DNA from: Sphingopyxis sp. BE259
GTDB lineage: Bacteria > Pseudomonadota > Alphaproteobacteria > Sphingomonadales > Sphingomonadaceae
Direction: 5' to 3'
NCBI RefSeq assembly: GCF_031457495.1
Contig: NZ_JAVDWM010000001.1
Span: 732,001 to 796,000, forward strand
Length of the DNA: 64,000 bases
A program made the translations under genes and the position numbers. How positions within the stretch are numbered: position 1 is the first letter of the stretch; every line of letters starts with the position of its first letter. Of the stretch, positions 1 through 9,128 are shown piece by piece. The notes under the pieces are model-generated. The model was not told the DNA's origin, searched no databases, and worked only from the letters and a program-made list of their open reading frames with translations.

Positions 1-2030
1 AATCGGCGGCGCGATCGGCATTCGAGAGCACCAAGCAGCGCTTCTTCAACCATCTCATCACCGCGATGCAGACCCCGAGCGCCATCGCAAGCATCGCTCG
101 CGACATTGAGGCGGGCCATGCGGCCGTCGTCCAGATCGTCTCGACTGGGGAAGCGTTGCAGGAGCGCCGGCTCGCCGAGATCCCGGTGGAGGATTGGGGC
201 GACGTGTCGGTCGACATCACCCCGCGCGAATATGTGCTCGATTATCTCGCGCACGGCTTTCCGGTCCAATTGTTCGAACCCTGCACCGACGGCGAGGGCA
301 ATCTTGCGTCGCGGCCCGCTTATGACGAGGCCGGCAATCAGATCGTCAGCCGCGAGGCGTGCCGGCGGCGCGACGCGATGATCGAGAAGCTCGCCGCGTT
401 GCCGCCGGTGCCGGGCGCGCTCGATCAGATCGTCCAGCATTTCGGGACCGAGACGGTCGCCGAGGTGACGGGGCGCTCGCGTCGCATTGTCCCGCGGACG
501 GGCGACGACGGAGATGTGCGTTTTGCGGTCGAGACCCGCCCCGGCAGTGCGAACATTGGCGAGACCCACGCCTTCATGGACGACGAGAAGCGCATCCTTG
601 TCTTCTCGGAGGCCGGGGGAACGGGCCGCTCCTATCATGCCGATCTCGGCGCCAAGAACCAGCGGCGGCGCATTCACTATCTGCTCGAGGCAGGATGGAA
701 AGCGGATGCCGCGATCCAGGGCTTCGGGCGGACAAATCGAACGAACCAGAAGCAGCCACCGATGTTTCGTCCGGTGTCGACCGACGTCAAGGCGCAGAAG
801 CGCTTCATATCGACGATCGCGCGGCGGCTCGATTCGATGGGGGCGATCACGCGCGGCCAGCGCCAGACGGGCGGGCAGAATATGTTCCGGCCCGAGGACA
901 ATCTGGAATCCTTCTATGCCCGCGATGCGCTGCGCCAACTCTATCTTCTGATCGTGAATGCCAAGGTCGAGGGCTGTTCGCTGCTGACGTTCGAAAGTGC
1001 GACGGGGCTGTCGTTGCTCGATATCGATGGCTGCCTGCGCGAGGAACTGCCGCCGATCACCACCTTCCTCAATCGCATGCTTGCCCTCACGATCGACCTC
1101 CAGAACATCCTGTTCGAGGCCTTCGAGGGTCTGCTCGTGCATCGCATCGAGGCGGCGGTTGCTGCGGGAACCTATGAGATCGGCCTCGAAACCCTGCGCG
1201 CCGAGAGCTTCGCGGTGAACGCACGGCAGACGATCTACACCCATCCCGGCACCGGGGCGGCGACGCAGCTTCTGACGATCGAGCGCAAGGAGCGGGTGCT
1301 GCCGCTCGATCTTGACGATGCACTGGCGCTCGTCCGCGAACGCGGCGGCGAACTGCTTGTGAACCAGCGCTCGCAGCGTGCTGCGGTGAAGCTCGGGGCG
1401 CGCAGCGTGATCGATGACGATGGCGCAATCCACCGCCGCGTGCGGCTCCATCGGCCCCTCGACGCCAGCCACATGCTGCTCGCCGATTTCGTCATGAGCC
1501 ATTGGCAGCCTGCCGACCGCGATCAGTTCGCCGATGTCTGGAAGGCCGAACTGGCGGACATTCCGGATTACGAGACGTCGACCCTGCACATGGCGTCGGG
1601 CTTGCTGCTGCCGATCTGGCGGCTGCTGCCAAAGGAATCGTCGCGCGTCTACCGGCTCCAGACCGACGAGGGCGAACGCATCATCGGGCGCAAGGTCTCG
1701 CCGGGCTGGGTGGCATCGGTGATCCGCGACACGCCGTGCGACCTCCCAAAAGACGAAGCGTGGCAACTTCTGCAAAAGGGCGAGGCTGTCTTGCACCTTG
1801 CGGAAGGCCAGATGCTGCGCCGCGTTCGCGCCATGAACGACTGGCGGATCGAGCTGTCCGGCTTCAACGATCTTGGTGTTGACCGGCTGAAGGCATTTGG
1901 CTTGATTTCCGAAATCGTCTCGTGGCAACTGAAGCTCTACGTGCCGGCAGGGGCTGCTGGCGCCGACGTGTTCGCGCGGCTGGTTGATCGATTTCCGATC
2001 CAGCGGATCGCGGATCGCAAGGCCGCCTGA
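1..2030 (+). CDS. Strawberry notch-type helicase, C-terminal part (5' end outside window)
   Basis: The reading frame is open from base 3 with no stop, so the gene enters from the left; an internal ATG at 66 is not taken as the start. The visible part, about 675 residues, matches the C-terminal half of the strawberry-notch family, SF2 helicase-like proteins often encoded on ICEs. A stretch ending in GRTNRTNQK (from about residue 220 counted from the internal Met) resembles helicase motif VI, where arginines contact the NTP. The rest is the family-specific C-terminal domain. The next gene, a Toprim protein, starts 12 bases downstream, so the two are probably co-transcribed. A role in element DNA processing or maintenance is inferred from position; the family's biochemical function in bacteria is poorly known. 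Confidence 0.8.
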   Translation, partial: SAARSAFESTKQRFFNHLITAMQTPSAIASIARDIEAGHAAVVQIVSTGEALQERRLAEIPVEDWGDVSVDITPREYVLDYLAHGFPVQLFEPCTDGEGNLASRPAYDEAGNQIVSREACRRRDAMIEKLAALPPVPGALDQIVQHFGTETVAEVTGRSRRIVPRTGDDGDVRFAVETRPGSANIGETHAFMDDEKRILVFSEAGGTGRSYHADLGAKNQRRRIHYLLEAGWKADAAIQGFGRTNRTNQKQPPMFRPVSTDVKAQKRFISTIARRLDSMGAITRGQRQTGGQNMFRPEDNLESFYARDALRQLYLLIVNAKVEGCSLLTFESATGLSLLDIDGCLREELPPITTFLNRMLALTIDLQNILFEAFEGLLVHRIEAAVAAGTYEIGLETLRAESFAVNARQTIYTHPGTGAATQLLTIERKERVLPLDLDDALALVRERGGELLVNQRSQRAAVKLGARSVIDDDGAIHRRVRLHRPLDASHMLLADFVMSHWQPADRDQFADVWKAELADIPDYETSTLHMASGLLLPIWRLLPKESSRVYRLQTDEGERIIGRKVSPGWVASVIRDTPCDLPKDEAWQLLQKGEAVLHLAEGQMLRRVRAMNDWRIELSGFNDLGVDRLKAFGLISEIVSWQLKLYVPAGAAGADVFARLVDRFPIQRIADRKAA

Positions 2031-2042
2031 AGGAGCCCCGCT

Positions 2043-3089
2043 ATGGAAAGTCCGGTCCGTGAACTTGCGCGTCGTCTCGGTGAAAATGCCGAGGCGGCGT
2101 GCCGCCAATACCTCTCGAACGGTCGCCGCGAAGGCCATTATTGGATGGTCGGCGATAAGGGCAATGCGCTTGGGCGCAGTCTTTATGTGCGTCTCGCCGA
2201 TGGCGATGGTCGCCGCACGGCGGGCAAATGGACTGACGCCGCGACTGGCGATCATGGTGACCTGCTCGACATCATCGCCGCCAGCTGCGCGCATACGAAC
2301 CTCGCTGAAACGCTCGCCGAGGCGCGGCGATTTCTGAGCTTGCCTCCATCCGACGCGGGCACGCAGGGGCCGCGTCCGCGTCCGCGCCGGGCGCCCGCTG
2401 GCAGCCCGGAGGCGGCAGCGCGGCTTTGGGCGGCGTCGAAGCCCATCGCTGGGACACCTGTGCGCACCTATCTGGCGGGCCGTGCGCTTCGGCACGTCGG
2501 CGATGTGCCCGCGCTGCGATGCCACCCGCACTGCTATTATCGCCGGTCGGAGGAGGATGGCCCGTCGGTCAAGTCGGCCTATCCGGCGATGATCGCTGCG
2601 GTGACCGACCTCGGCGGCTCGCTCATGGGCGTTCATCGCACATGGCTTGATCCGCACCAATCGACCAAGGCGCCCGTGGCTTATCCGCGGCGCGCGATGG
2701 GGCATTTGTTGGGTCATGGCGTCCGCTTCGGGCTCTCGGGCGAGGTCATGGCATTCGGTGAGGGCATCGAAACCATGCTCTCGCTGCGCGAAATCGCCCC
2801 GGCACTACCGCTCATCGCCGGGCTGTCGGCCGCCCATCTCGCGGCGCTGGAATTTCCTGCGCCGCTTCGCCGCCTCTATGTTGCCCGCGAACGGGATGCA
2901 GCGGGACGCGCTGCATTCGCCGCTCTTGCCGAGCGAGCCGTCCAGCTAGGGATCGATATCCTGCCGCTCGATCCGGCGCTGGACGATCTGAACAGCGATC
3001 TTATGCAGATGGGCCATTCGCAGCTCGTCGCTTCGATCGCCCCGCAGATGCACGTCGTCGATGCCGAGCGGATGCTCGATGCAGCCTGA
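2043..3089 (+). CDS. Toprim domain protein (DUF7146/primase-like)
   Basis: This 348-residue protein begins with a good ribosome-binding site (AAGGAG, 2030-2035). Residues ~10-100 form the DUF7146-type N-terminal region found in ICE and plasmid primase-like proteins. The C-terminal half is a Toprim_3 domain: EGIET gives the catalytic-type glutamate, followed by a hydrophobic strand and RERDAAG as a slightly degenerate DxD-type metal-binding motif (RERD in place of DxD). Toprim folds bind divalent metal in primases, topoisomerases and related nucleases. Lying directly behind the helicase, it could form part of a helicase/primase pair acting in element replication; this is inference. The unusual Arg-Glu-Arg-Asp motif leaves catalytic competence open. 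Confidence 0.82.
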   Translation: MESPVRELARRLGENAEAACRQYLSNGRREGHYWMVGDKGNALGRSLYVRLADGDGRRTAGKWTDAATGDHGDLLDIIAASCAHTNLAETLAEARRFLSLPPSDAGTQGPRPRPRRAPAGSPEAAARLWAASKPIAGTPVRTYLAGRALRHVGDVPALRCHPHCYYRRSEEDGPSVKSAYPAMIAAVTDLGGSLMGVHRTWLDPHQSTKAPVAYPRRAMGHLLGHGVRFGLSGEVMAFGEGIETMLSLREIAPALPLIAGLSAAHLAALEFPAPLRRLYVARERDAAGRAAFAALAERAVQLGIDILPLDPALDDLNSDLMQMGHSQLVASIAPQMHVVDAERMLDAA

Positions 3090-3527
3090 TCGCGCCTGGC
3101 GCCAGCGGCGCAACGCCTCCAGCAGCGCGGCGGCGAATTGGGACGTCGCAATCGCGCGCGCCATCCTCATGATGCCCGAAATCCCATAGTTGTTTCGGAA
3201 AGCGGTGTGTCACCTCGCCGCGGGGATCGGATCAAGCCGGTCCGGGAAGGGGAAGCCCGATCAGCCTGTTCTCGGGAGGCCGCGCCTCGGCCTTCGCTGG
3301 AGGGCGACTGCGGCAGCGTGCGCGGGCCGTGCAATGGCTCTGCTCGCGGCTATTTTCCGCCGGGGCTGGCGCCCCTTTGCATCGCGAAACAAAATAGCCG
3401 CGAGCCCGCCATCCTTCGCTGGCGCTTCGGCCGCGCGGGGTGCCGCGCGGTGCGAACCCGCACCCGCCGCCGCCGAGGCGTCGCCGCGAAGGCCGCGAGA
3501 GGCGCGGCCCCAGACAAGAGAAATGAC
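3090..3527 (+). promoter_or_regulatory. Long structured leader upstream of the DUF2493 gene
   Basis: These 438 bases hold no convincing gene but contain a perfect 15-bp inverted repeat at 3342-3356 and 3391-3405, separated by 34 bases. The loop contains a second hairpin (GGGGC/GCCCC at 3362-3375) and ends in TCGCGAAACAA (3382-3392, running into the right arm). A stem of different sequence but the same layout and the same loop-end motif precedes the second DUF736 gene (20927-20998). The downstream gene has a ribosome-binding site of its own (AAGAG before 3528). An RNA leader, a protein-binding cruciform or a transfer-related site are all possible. Confidence 0.55.
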
Positions 3528-4466
3528 ATGATCGACCTGTCAGACCTTCCCGAACGCGGCGAACCGCAGCAACCCGGCGCCAGCGCCTACCTCCTCCAGG
3601 AAATGCAGCTTTACGGTCATAGGCCCTATGAGGACGAACCCGACGCACGGCCGCTTCCAGACGACCGGCTCGCTGGCGGCGCCGTCGCCGATATCTTCGA
3701 CGCATTGGCGGGCTGCCTGGTCGATACCCGCATCGAGCCCGATCTTGAAGATCTGCTCTGGGGCATCGTCAATATCTTTCACCGCGCCGGCGAACGGATC
3801 GAGCGCGAGCTCGACCGCAACGAACAGGCGCAGCGCGAACTCCAGCGCGAGCAGGATGGAAGCGAAATTCGCTCGGTCGAACTCGAGCGCGCGATCGCCG
3901 AGGGCATCACGATGATCGAGCGGCGCGACACGATGGAATTTTTCCGCGAATGCGCCGCCGAGCAGTTCCGCATCCATGCCCGCAAGGCCTGGACCCCGCG
4001 CACTGGGTCGCGCGTCCGTCACAAGACGATGACCGCGGCGATGATCGACAGCCGCGACTTCATGGACAAACGCCTCCGCGAAAAGGCCCAGGCCCTGATC
4101 CCCGAGGGAACGCGCATCGCCTTCAGCGGCGGACCGGCGTGCAACGATCACCGCCACATCTGGTCGGCGCTCGACAAGGTTCATGCGCGTCATGCCGACA
4201 TGGTGCTGATGCATGGTGCGACGCCAACCGGCGCCGAGCGCGCTGCGGCCTGCTGGGCCGATGCGCGCGGCGTGCCGCAGGTAGCGTTCCGGCCCGACTG
4301 GAACCGGCACAAGAAAGCGGCGCCGTTCAAGCGCAACGAGCGGCTGATCGATGCGATGCCCGCCGGGCTGGTCGTCTTTTCGGGCACCGGCATCCAGGAC
4401 AATCTTGTCGACAAGGCGCGGGCGTTCGGCATTCCGGTCTGGGATTTTCGGCTCAAGGAAGCCTGA
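3528..4466 (+). CDS. DUF2493 domain protein (SLOG/YspA-like)
   Basis: The 312-residue protein starts at the ATG after a short AAGAG element; an upstream extension of the frame would run through the structured leader and is rejected. Residues ~1-180 form a charged helical region, rich in Glu/Arg/Gln (about 90-130), with a likely coiled coil. The C-terminal ~125 residues are DUF2493, a Rossmann-like SLOG fold: AFSGGPACNDHRHIW, then MLMHGATPTGAERAA and a strand ending in FSGTG. SLOG proteins bind nucleotides or nucleotide-derived ligands. Proteins of this type sit next to strawberry-notch and Toprim genes on many conjugative elements. The actual function here is unknown; the ligand residues look intact. 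Confidence 0.82.
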   Translation: MIDLSDLPERGEPQQPGASAYLLQEMQLYGHRPYEDEPDARPLPDDRLAGGAVADIFDALAGCLVDTRIEPDLEDLLWGIVNIFHRAGERIERELDRNEQAQRELQREQDGSEIRSVELERAIAEGITMIERRDTMEFFRECAAEQFRIHARKAWTPRTGSRVRHKTMTAAMIDSRDFMDKRLREKAQALIPEGTRIAFSGGPACNDHRHIWSALDKVHARHADMVLMHGATPTGAERAAACWADARGVPQVAFRPDWNRHKKAAPFKRNERLIDAMPAGLVVFSGTGIQDNLVDKARAFGIPVWDFRLKEA

Positions 4467-4528
4467 GTTGTCGATTTGGATCTGACGGCGCTTGCCATCC
4501 GGCGAGCAGGATTACAGGATGAAAATCA

Positions 4529-5458
4529 ATGAAAACCGATCTCGATCATCTTCCGGCGAACAAGCAGCGCGAGCTCGAACGTGTGAAGGCGATCATCTTC
4601 GAAGAATTCGAGGATGCGATCGCGCTCGGCACCATGGGCTGGAAAAAGAAGGGTCGGATCGACAAGGTCATCCTCTACGGCAGCTATGCGCGCGGTGGCT
4701 GGGTCGACGAGCCGCACACCGCAAAGGGCTATCGTTCGGACTTCGATCTCCTGATCATCGTCAACGACAAGCGGTTGACCGACAAGATCGACTTCTGGTC
4801 GAAGCTCGACGACCGGCTGACCCGCGAGCTTGCGATCGACAAGACGCTGCACACGCCGGTCAACTTCATCGTCCACACGCTGCAGGAAGTGAACGATGGG
4901 CTGGCTCACGGCCGCTATTTCTTCATGGACGTCGCGGGCGACGGGATCGCGCTCTACGAATATGACGACAAGGAATTGCACAAGCCGAAGCCCAAGACGC
5001 CCGAGCAGGCGCTGGCGATGGCGCAGGAATATTTCGACGAGTGGTTTCCGCTCGCCATGCAGCGGTTCGAGCTGTCCAAGATGGGCCGCGAAAAAGGGTT
5101 TCTGAAGCCCGCCGCGTTTGACCTCCATCAGAGCAGTGAGTTTCTCTATCATTGCGTGCTCTTGGTCTGCAATTTTTACACGCCCCACGTCCACAACCTG
5201 GGATTTTTGCGCACGCAAGCCGAGCGATTAAACATGCGGCTTGTCGATGTTTGGCCGCGCGAGGTGAAGGCAGACCGCGCGCGCTTCGAGAAGCTCAAGG
5301 AAGCCTATGTGAAGGCTCGCTACTCCAAACATTATCGAATCAGCGAAGAAGAATTGCTCTGGCTGGCTGGACGCGTGGAGGAGCTGGGCCGCGCCGTGCA
5401 TGCCATCTGCTCTGAACGGATAGCGAACCTTGAAGAAGCTGTGCAGGCTCCGGAGTAG
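4529..5458 (+). CDS. Single-chain nucleotidyltransferase-HEPN protein
   Basis: The 309-residue protein fuses a minimal nucleotidyltransferase domain (residues ~10-150) to a HEPN domain (~165-300). The MNT signature is visible: GSYARGG at 51-57 followed by SDFD, with metal-binding aspartates 71 and 73. The HEPN half has the R-x3-H type motif RYSKHY at 264-269, where Arg264 and His268 would be the RNase or AMPylation-target residues. In split type VII toxin-antitoxin pairs the MNT protein adenylylates and silences the HEPN RNase; in this fused family the same relation is plausible but unproved. It opens the cargo block, 62 bases after the DUF2493 gene, on the same strand. A defence role is inferred. 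Confidence 0.85.
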   Translation: MKTDLDHLPANKQRELERVKAIIFEEFEDAIALGTMGWKKKGRIDKVILYGSYARGGWVDEPHTAKGYRSDFDLLIIVNDKRLTDKIDFWSKLDDRLTRELAIDKTLHTPVNFIVHTLQEVNDGLAHGRYFFMDVAGDGIALYEYDDKELHKPKPKTPEQALAMAQEYFDEWFPLAMQRFELSKMGREKGFLKPAAFDLHQSSEFLYHCVLLVCNFYTPHVHNLGFLRTQAERLNMRLVDVWPREVKADRARFEKLKEAYVKARYSKHYRISEEELLWLAGRVEELGRAVHAICSERIANLEEAVQAPE

Positions 5459-5467
5459 ACCCGGCAC

Positions 5468-6355
5468 ATGCGCGTTCGTGACTTCTTCCTTCTCGTCGCC
5501 GTGTGCCTGATCTGGGCATTCAACAATGTCCTGAGCAAGATTATAGTAACGGACTGGGCGGTCCCGCCGCTTTTCTATGCGGCGCTACGCTTTGCGGTCG
5601 TCGCGATGGTCATGTGGCCATGGTTGCTGCCGATGCCGCGGCCGGCATGGCGGATTGTTGCCATCGCCCTGTGCCTGGGCGGCGGAAGCTTTTCACTACT
5701 TTTCGTCGGTTTGCAGACTGTCTCACCTTCTGAGGCCGCGATTATTCTGCAGCTCGGTGTCCCCTTTACCATGCTGCTCTCGGTGCTGGTGCTCGGCGAG
5801 CGTATCTACTAGCGCCGCGGACTGGGCATCGCGCTGACATTGGTCGGCGTGCTGATCGTGACCTGGCGGCCCGGTGGACTTTCGCTTTCGACGGGGCTCT
5901 GGTTCGTCGCCGCCAGCGCCTTCGCCGGCGCCGCTGGCGCGGTGCTGATGAAGCAGGTTGATGGCGTCAAACCGTTCCGCTTTCAGGCCTGGGTGGGACT
6001 GGTGTCGGCGACCGTTCTGACACTCGCTTCGATCTTGCTTGAAGACGGTCAATGGACGGCGGCGACGACCACTGGACGGCCGCTTGTCGCCGCTGTCGTA
6101 TTCACGGCGCTGATCGTGTCGGTCGGTGCGCACTCCGTCTATTACCACCTCATCGACCGCTATGAAGCGAACTTGCTCGCACCGCTGACATTGATGACGC
6201 CGCTCGCGACGATCGGGCTCGGTGTGCTGATCACCCACGATCATTTCGATATGCGGATGGCTATCGGCGGCGGGCTGGCAATGCTCGGTGCGTTGATCGT
6301 GGCGCTGCGGCGCAAACCAGCGACGAAATTGCTTGTCGAACGGGAGCTGCGATAG
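5468..6355 (+). pseudogene. EamA/DMT-family transporter interrupted by one amber codon
   Basis: Two consecutive segments in the same frame (5468-5812 and 5813-6355) together give a normal-length ~295-residue EamA transporter: ten hydrophobic segments in two five-helix repeats. They are separated only by TAG at 5810-5812, inside the conserved sequence that reads ERIY-stop-RRGLGIAL. In this family a Trp at this place (TGG) would be typical, so a single G-to-A change explains the stop. Nothing else is disturbed. A second start just after the stop (5840) would give only half a transporter. It starts 9 bases after the MNT-HEPN gene. DMT transporters export small metabolites; the substrate here is unknown. 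Confidence 0.85.
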
Positions 6356-6599
6356 TCGGGGAAATTCGATCCGCATCGCGCGTATGGTGAAGAGTTGCTG
6401 CGACGGTCGTTAACCGATGGCGGGGGGGGGGGGGCGATGCAAGATACGTGTCAGAACTCTGGCTAAAGTGATTTTGTGTTGCGCCAATGCATCAGTCACG
6501 CGTAATTCCGTTACGGAATACTGATTTCGATGGCGTGCATTTTTTGCTGCTGTATGCGCCCCGATGCGACCCAAAAGGAGGGCTCCTCCATTCAACTTT
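6356..6599. other. Gene-free stretch with a 13-G run and a small palindrome
   Basis: No gene is supported between the broken transporter and the DUF2971 gene. The stretch holds an uninterrupted run of 13 G residues at 6422-6434, and an ATTCCG/CGGAAT inverted repeat with a 3-base centre at 6505-6519. The palindrome is of a size that could be an operator. The G run could be a length-variable site or an assembly/sequencing artefact. Confidence 0.45.
6422..6434. repeat. Homopolymer tract of 13 G
   Basis: Thirteen consecutive G bases in an intergenic position. Such tracts mutate quickly by slippage and are also error-prone in sequencing. It lies more than 300 bases upstream of the DUF2971 start and is not inside a reading frame that looks like a gene. 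Confidence 0.9.
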
Positions 6600-6624
6600 G
6601 GCGGCCTTTTAGGCCGCCTTTTTT
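6600..6624 (+). terminator. Rho-independent terminator
   Basis: A perfect GGCGGCC/GGCCGCC stem with a TTTTA loop is followed directly by six T residues. It would stop rightward transcription arriving from the transporter side and insulate the DUF2971 gene pair. Confidence 0.88.
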
Positions 6625-6750
6625 GTATGTCGGCTTTGCGCCTGTTTGTCGCTGTCCAAGTGAAAGAAGCGCGGATCCGAAAGCGGTCATTCATGGACTC
6701 GGCCCAATTGGCTATTGGCTGGCACTCCGTTTCTCGGCAATTCTAGCGCG

Positions 6751-7407
6751 ATGCGCGTTTACCACTTCGTCAACTGCGAATACGGTCTCCAGGACATCGC
6801 CCGAAGGCGGTTGAAAGTCGCGACTCTCGCTGACGTGAATGACCCGTTCGAGATGCTTTCGTTGAACCTGAAAGATAGTGGTCTCCGCGCCACCTTGGGC
6901 AAGGCCCGAAAGGAATTCGGTGAGCGGCGGGGCATGCTGTGCTTCAGCCGAGGCTGGCGCAACCCGGTTCAGTGGAGCCACTATGCAGACCATCACCGCG
7001 GGTTGTGCCTGGGCTTCGACGTGCCTGACCGGCTGCTGCGGGATGTGCAGTACCGGAAGTCCCGCGCCGCCGTCGATGCCACCGTCATCGATGCGCCCGG
7101 GTTCGACATGGGATCATTCGTGCTGAAAGCGCTGGACGTGAAGTTTGTCCATTGGACCTACGAGGATGAAGTGCGCATGATCGTCGACCTCGAAACCTAT
7201 GATGATGCGTGCCGGATCTGGTATCGCGGCTTCGATGGCGACCTAGTCCTGCGGGAGGTCATCGTAGGCGCCGACTGCCCCGCGACGCGCGCTCAGGTCG
7301 CAGAGGCGCTTGGCGATGGGGCGCGGGGGGTTGTAGCGCACAAGGCGCGCCTGGCATTCGGGACGTATCGCGTAGTTACGCAGCGGAGGGAGGATCTGTG
7401 GCAGTAA
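6751..7407 (+). CDS. DUF2971 domain protein
   Basis: The 218-residue protein is taken from the ATG giving MRVYHFVNCEYG, which matches where the family normally begins; 12 upstream in-frame residues are judged non-coding. Family landmarks are LADVNDPFEM near residue 40 and CFSRGWRNPVQWSHYADHH near residue 70. DUF2971 proteins are scattered among bacteria, are often found in variable regions, and have no settled biochemical function. The 3' end overlaps the following gene by ten bases, so translation of the two is probably coupled. A two-gene defence module is inferred from the island setting, not from any demonstrated activity. It lies just behind a strong terminator and so must have its own promoter. 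Confidence 0.8.
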   Translation: MRVYHFVNCEYGLQDIARRRLKVATLADVNDPFEMLSLNLKDSGLRATLGKARKEFGERRGMLCFSRGWRNPVQWSHYADHHRGLCLGFDVPDRLLRDVQYRKSRAAVDATVIDAPGFDMGSFVLKALDVKFVHWTYEDEVRMIVDLETYDDACRIWYRGFDGDLVLREVIVGADCPATRAQVAEALGDGARGVVAHKARLAFGTYRVVTQRREDLWQ

Positions 7408-9056
7408 TGGGTGGTTCGGAAGGCGAGGCGAGGGCCGAGGGCGATGGCGTTCCCGTCGTCTTGGATCTTCCTAACGATGAACTCGGCGCTGCGGCTGAAG
7501 GGCTTTTCATCTATCTTTGCCCGCGCGCGCTTATCGTCTGTAACAAGAGTGACCGCGACCGTTCGGGATGGGATTTCGTCGTGGACCTGCCTATGCAGGA
7601 CGGCATCCTGGACCAGCGCAGCAAGACGACCTGTCATGTCCAGCTAAAGGCCACGAAGTCGGTCGGGACTGGCAATGTCCAACTGCGATTGTCCGCCGCG
7701 GACTTGCTTGCGAAAAGCCCGCTTCCCGCGGTCATCATCGTCTTCAGGATGAGGCCCGATGGCACGCCGATCAGGGGCTATGTCGTCCATCTTCTCGGCA
7801 AGCCGCTTGAGAAACTGCTCCGCAGGTTGAGGCACGAGCAATTCATCGGAAACCGCGATATCAACCGACAGTCGATCTCCTTCGACTACCGCAAGCTCGG
7901 CCACCCCTTTGAGGTAACGCCGCAGGGCCTTCGCGCAGCGATCGAACGGGCATGCGGCCCAGATCCTGCCGCCTATTCAGCCGAGAAGCTCGGCCAGCTC
8001 GCGGAACTGGGTTACGGTGATGACCGCATCGTCGGCGACGTCTTCTTCAGACCGGACAGCGACGAGCAGCTGACCCGCGTCGTGCTCGGCATGGTTCCGC
8101 TGAAGCCGTTGGCTATTCAGGCCTTCGACAATCGCTTCGATATGCCGGTGCCCTATGATCACGACATGCTGAACGCGGTTGAGGAGATCATGCTTTCGCC
8201 TCCCTCAGCCGGTGGTTGCGAGATCGTGGTGACCGGCGCGCCACTGACCCCGCCTGCTACCTTCCACGCCGAGATATTCTTCGCGCCTCCCTTCGACGCG
8301 CGCCTGCGGATGCTCATCCGTCACGCCGACTTCAGCTTCCTGTTCCATGAGCGCGAGGCGGGCTTCGAGACCAAGGGCATCTTCGAGCAGGGCGGCCGGA
8401 CGCTCGACGACCTCGTGATGCTGCTCCGCGCAATGGCCAACCTCGCCTCGGGCGAAGGTGCAATCGTAATGAGCGGTGACGACGGTCGCTTTGGCCCGAT
8501 CAAACTGCCTATGAGCAATGTGCTAACCGGCCCCGACGTCGAGGACCTGCCGGCGCTTTACAAGATCGCCTCCGATTGGCGGCGGTTGCTTGAACTGGCC
8601 GGCGTGCGATCCAAGGCCTCCCTCGCGATTGGTGACCTGTGGGACAGCCGCTGGATCCAGCTGGCTGCGGATCTGCTTCTTCGGGCAAAGCCAGAGGCTC
8701 GGTTCGCATTCGACACGGATACAATCGCGGGGGATGGGGGCGCCTTAAAGGCGATCTACTTCAACAGTGCCGAGCTCGCGGGCGACGGCATTAGCTACGG
8801 CGTTGAGATTGAACTTCAGCCCACCACGCGTGATCAGCGCGTCTACAGTTCGGTATCCTTTCGACCAATTGACGTGCGGCCGATGGTCCCCGATCTCTAT
8901 GAGTACATGGAGGAGCTTGCATCACGATATGAGCATCCAATCATGATTCACCCCGATCACCTGCGGGAGGTCGGTCCGGAGCGGCTTGAGGTCGCCGAAG
9001 CCGTAGGTAACGGATCGGATTCTGGTCGGGAAACGCCGCTCCCTAGCCGTCAATGA
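7398..9056 (+). CDS. Large protein with a DUF4365-like N-terminal domain, otherwise unknown
   Basis: I place the start at GTG 7398, seven bases after GGAGGG; an ATG at 7407 is the alternative. The product has 552 residues. The N-terminal ~150 residues contain RSGWDFVVDLP followed by CHVQLKATK. This matches the D...QxK pattern of DUF4365 and related PD-(D/E)XK nuclease-like domains. The remaining ~400 residues are soluble, without membrane segments or motifs I recognise. The gene overlaps the end of the DUF2971 gene, so the two form one unit. A nuclease-type N-terminus plus a large unknown sensor-like body fits an anti-phage effector, but that is inference. The C-terminal few residues are low complexity. 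Confidence 0.65.
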   Translation: MAVMGGSEGEARAEGDGVPVVLDLPNDELGAAAEGLFIYLCPRALIVCNKSDRDRSGWDFVVDLPMQDGILDQRSKTTCHVQLKATKSVGTGNVQLRLSAADLLAKSPLPAVIIVFRMRPDGTPIRGYVVHLLGKPLEKLLRRLRHEQFIGNRDINRQSISFDYRKLGHPFEVTPQGLRAAIERACGPDPAAYSAEKLGQLAELGYGDDRIVGDVFFRPDSDEQLTRVVLGMVPLKPLAIQAFDNRFDMPVPYDHDMLNAVEEIMLSPPSAGGCEIVVTGAPLTPPATFHAEIFFAPPFDARLRMLIRHADFSFLFHEREAGFETKGIFEQGGRTLDDLVMLLRAMANLASGEGAIVMSGDDGRFGPIKLPMSNVLTGPDVEDLPALYKIASDWRRLLELAGVRSKASLAIGDLWDSRWIQLAADLLLRAKPEARFAFDTDTIAGDGGALKAIYFNSAELAGDGISYGVEIELQPTTRDQRVYSSVSFRPIDVRPMVPDLYEYMEELASRYEHPIMIHPDHLREVGPERLEVAEAVGNGSDSGRETPLPSRQ

Positions 9057-9128
9057 CCTCAACGGTTCCGGTTTATCGGCTTGATGGACCGCGGACGCCC
9101 TGAGCTCGCAACTTACACTTCGCACCTT

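Noticed and set aside
3138..3527. 130-residue N-terminal extension of the DUF2493 gene
   Set aside because: It would translate the perfect 15-bp stem-loop and is rich in Arg, Cys and Pro, unlike the rest; ATG 3528 has its own ribosome-binding site.
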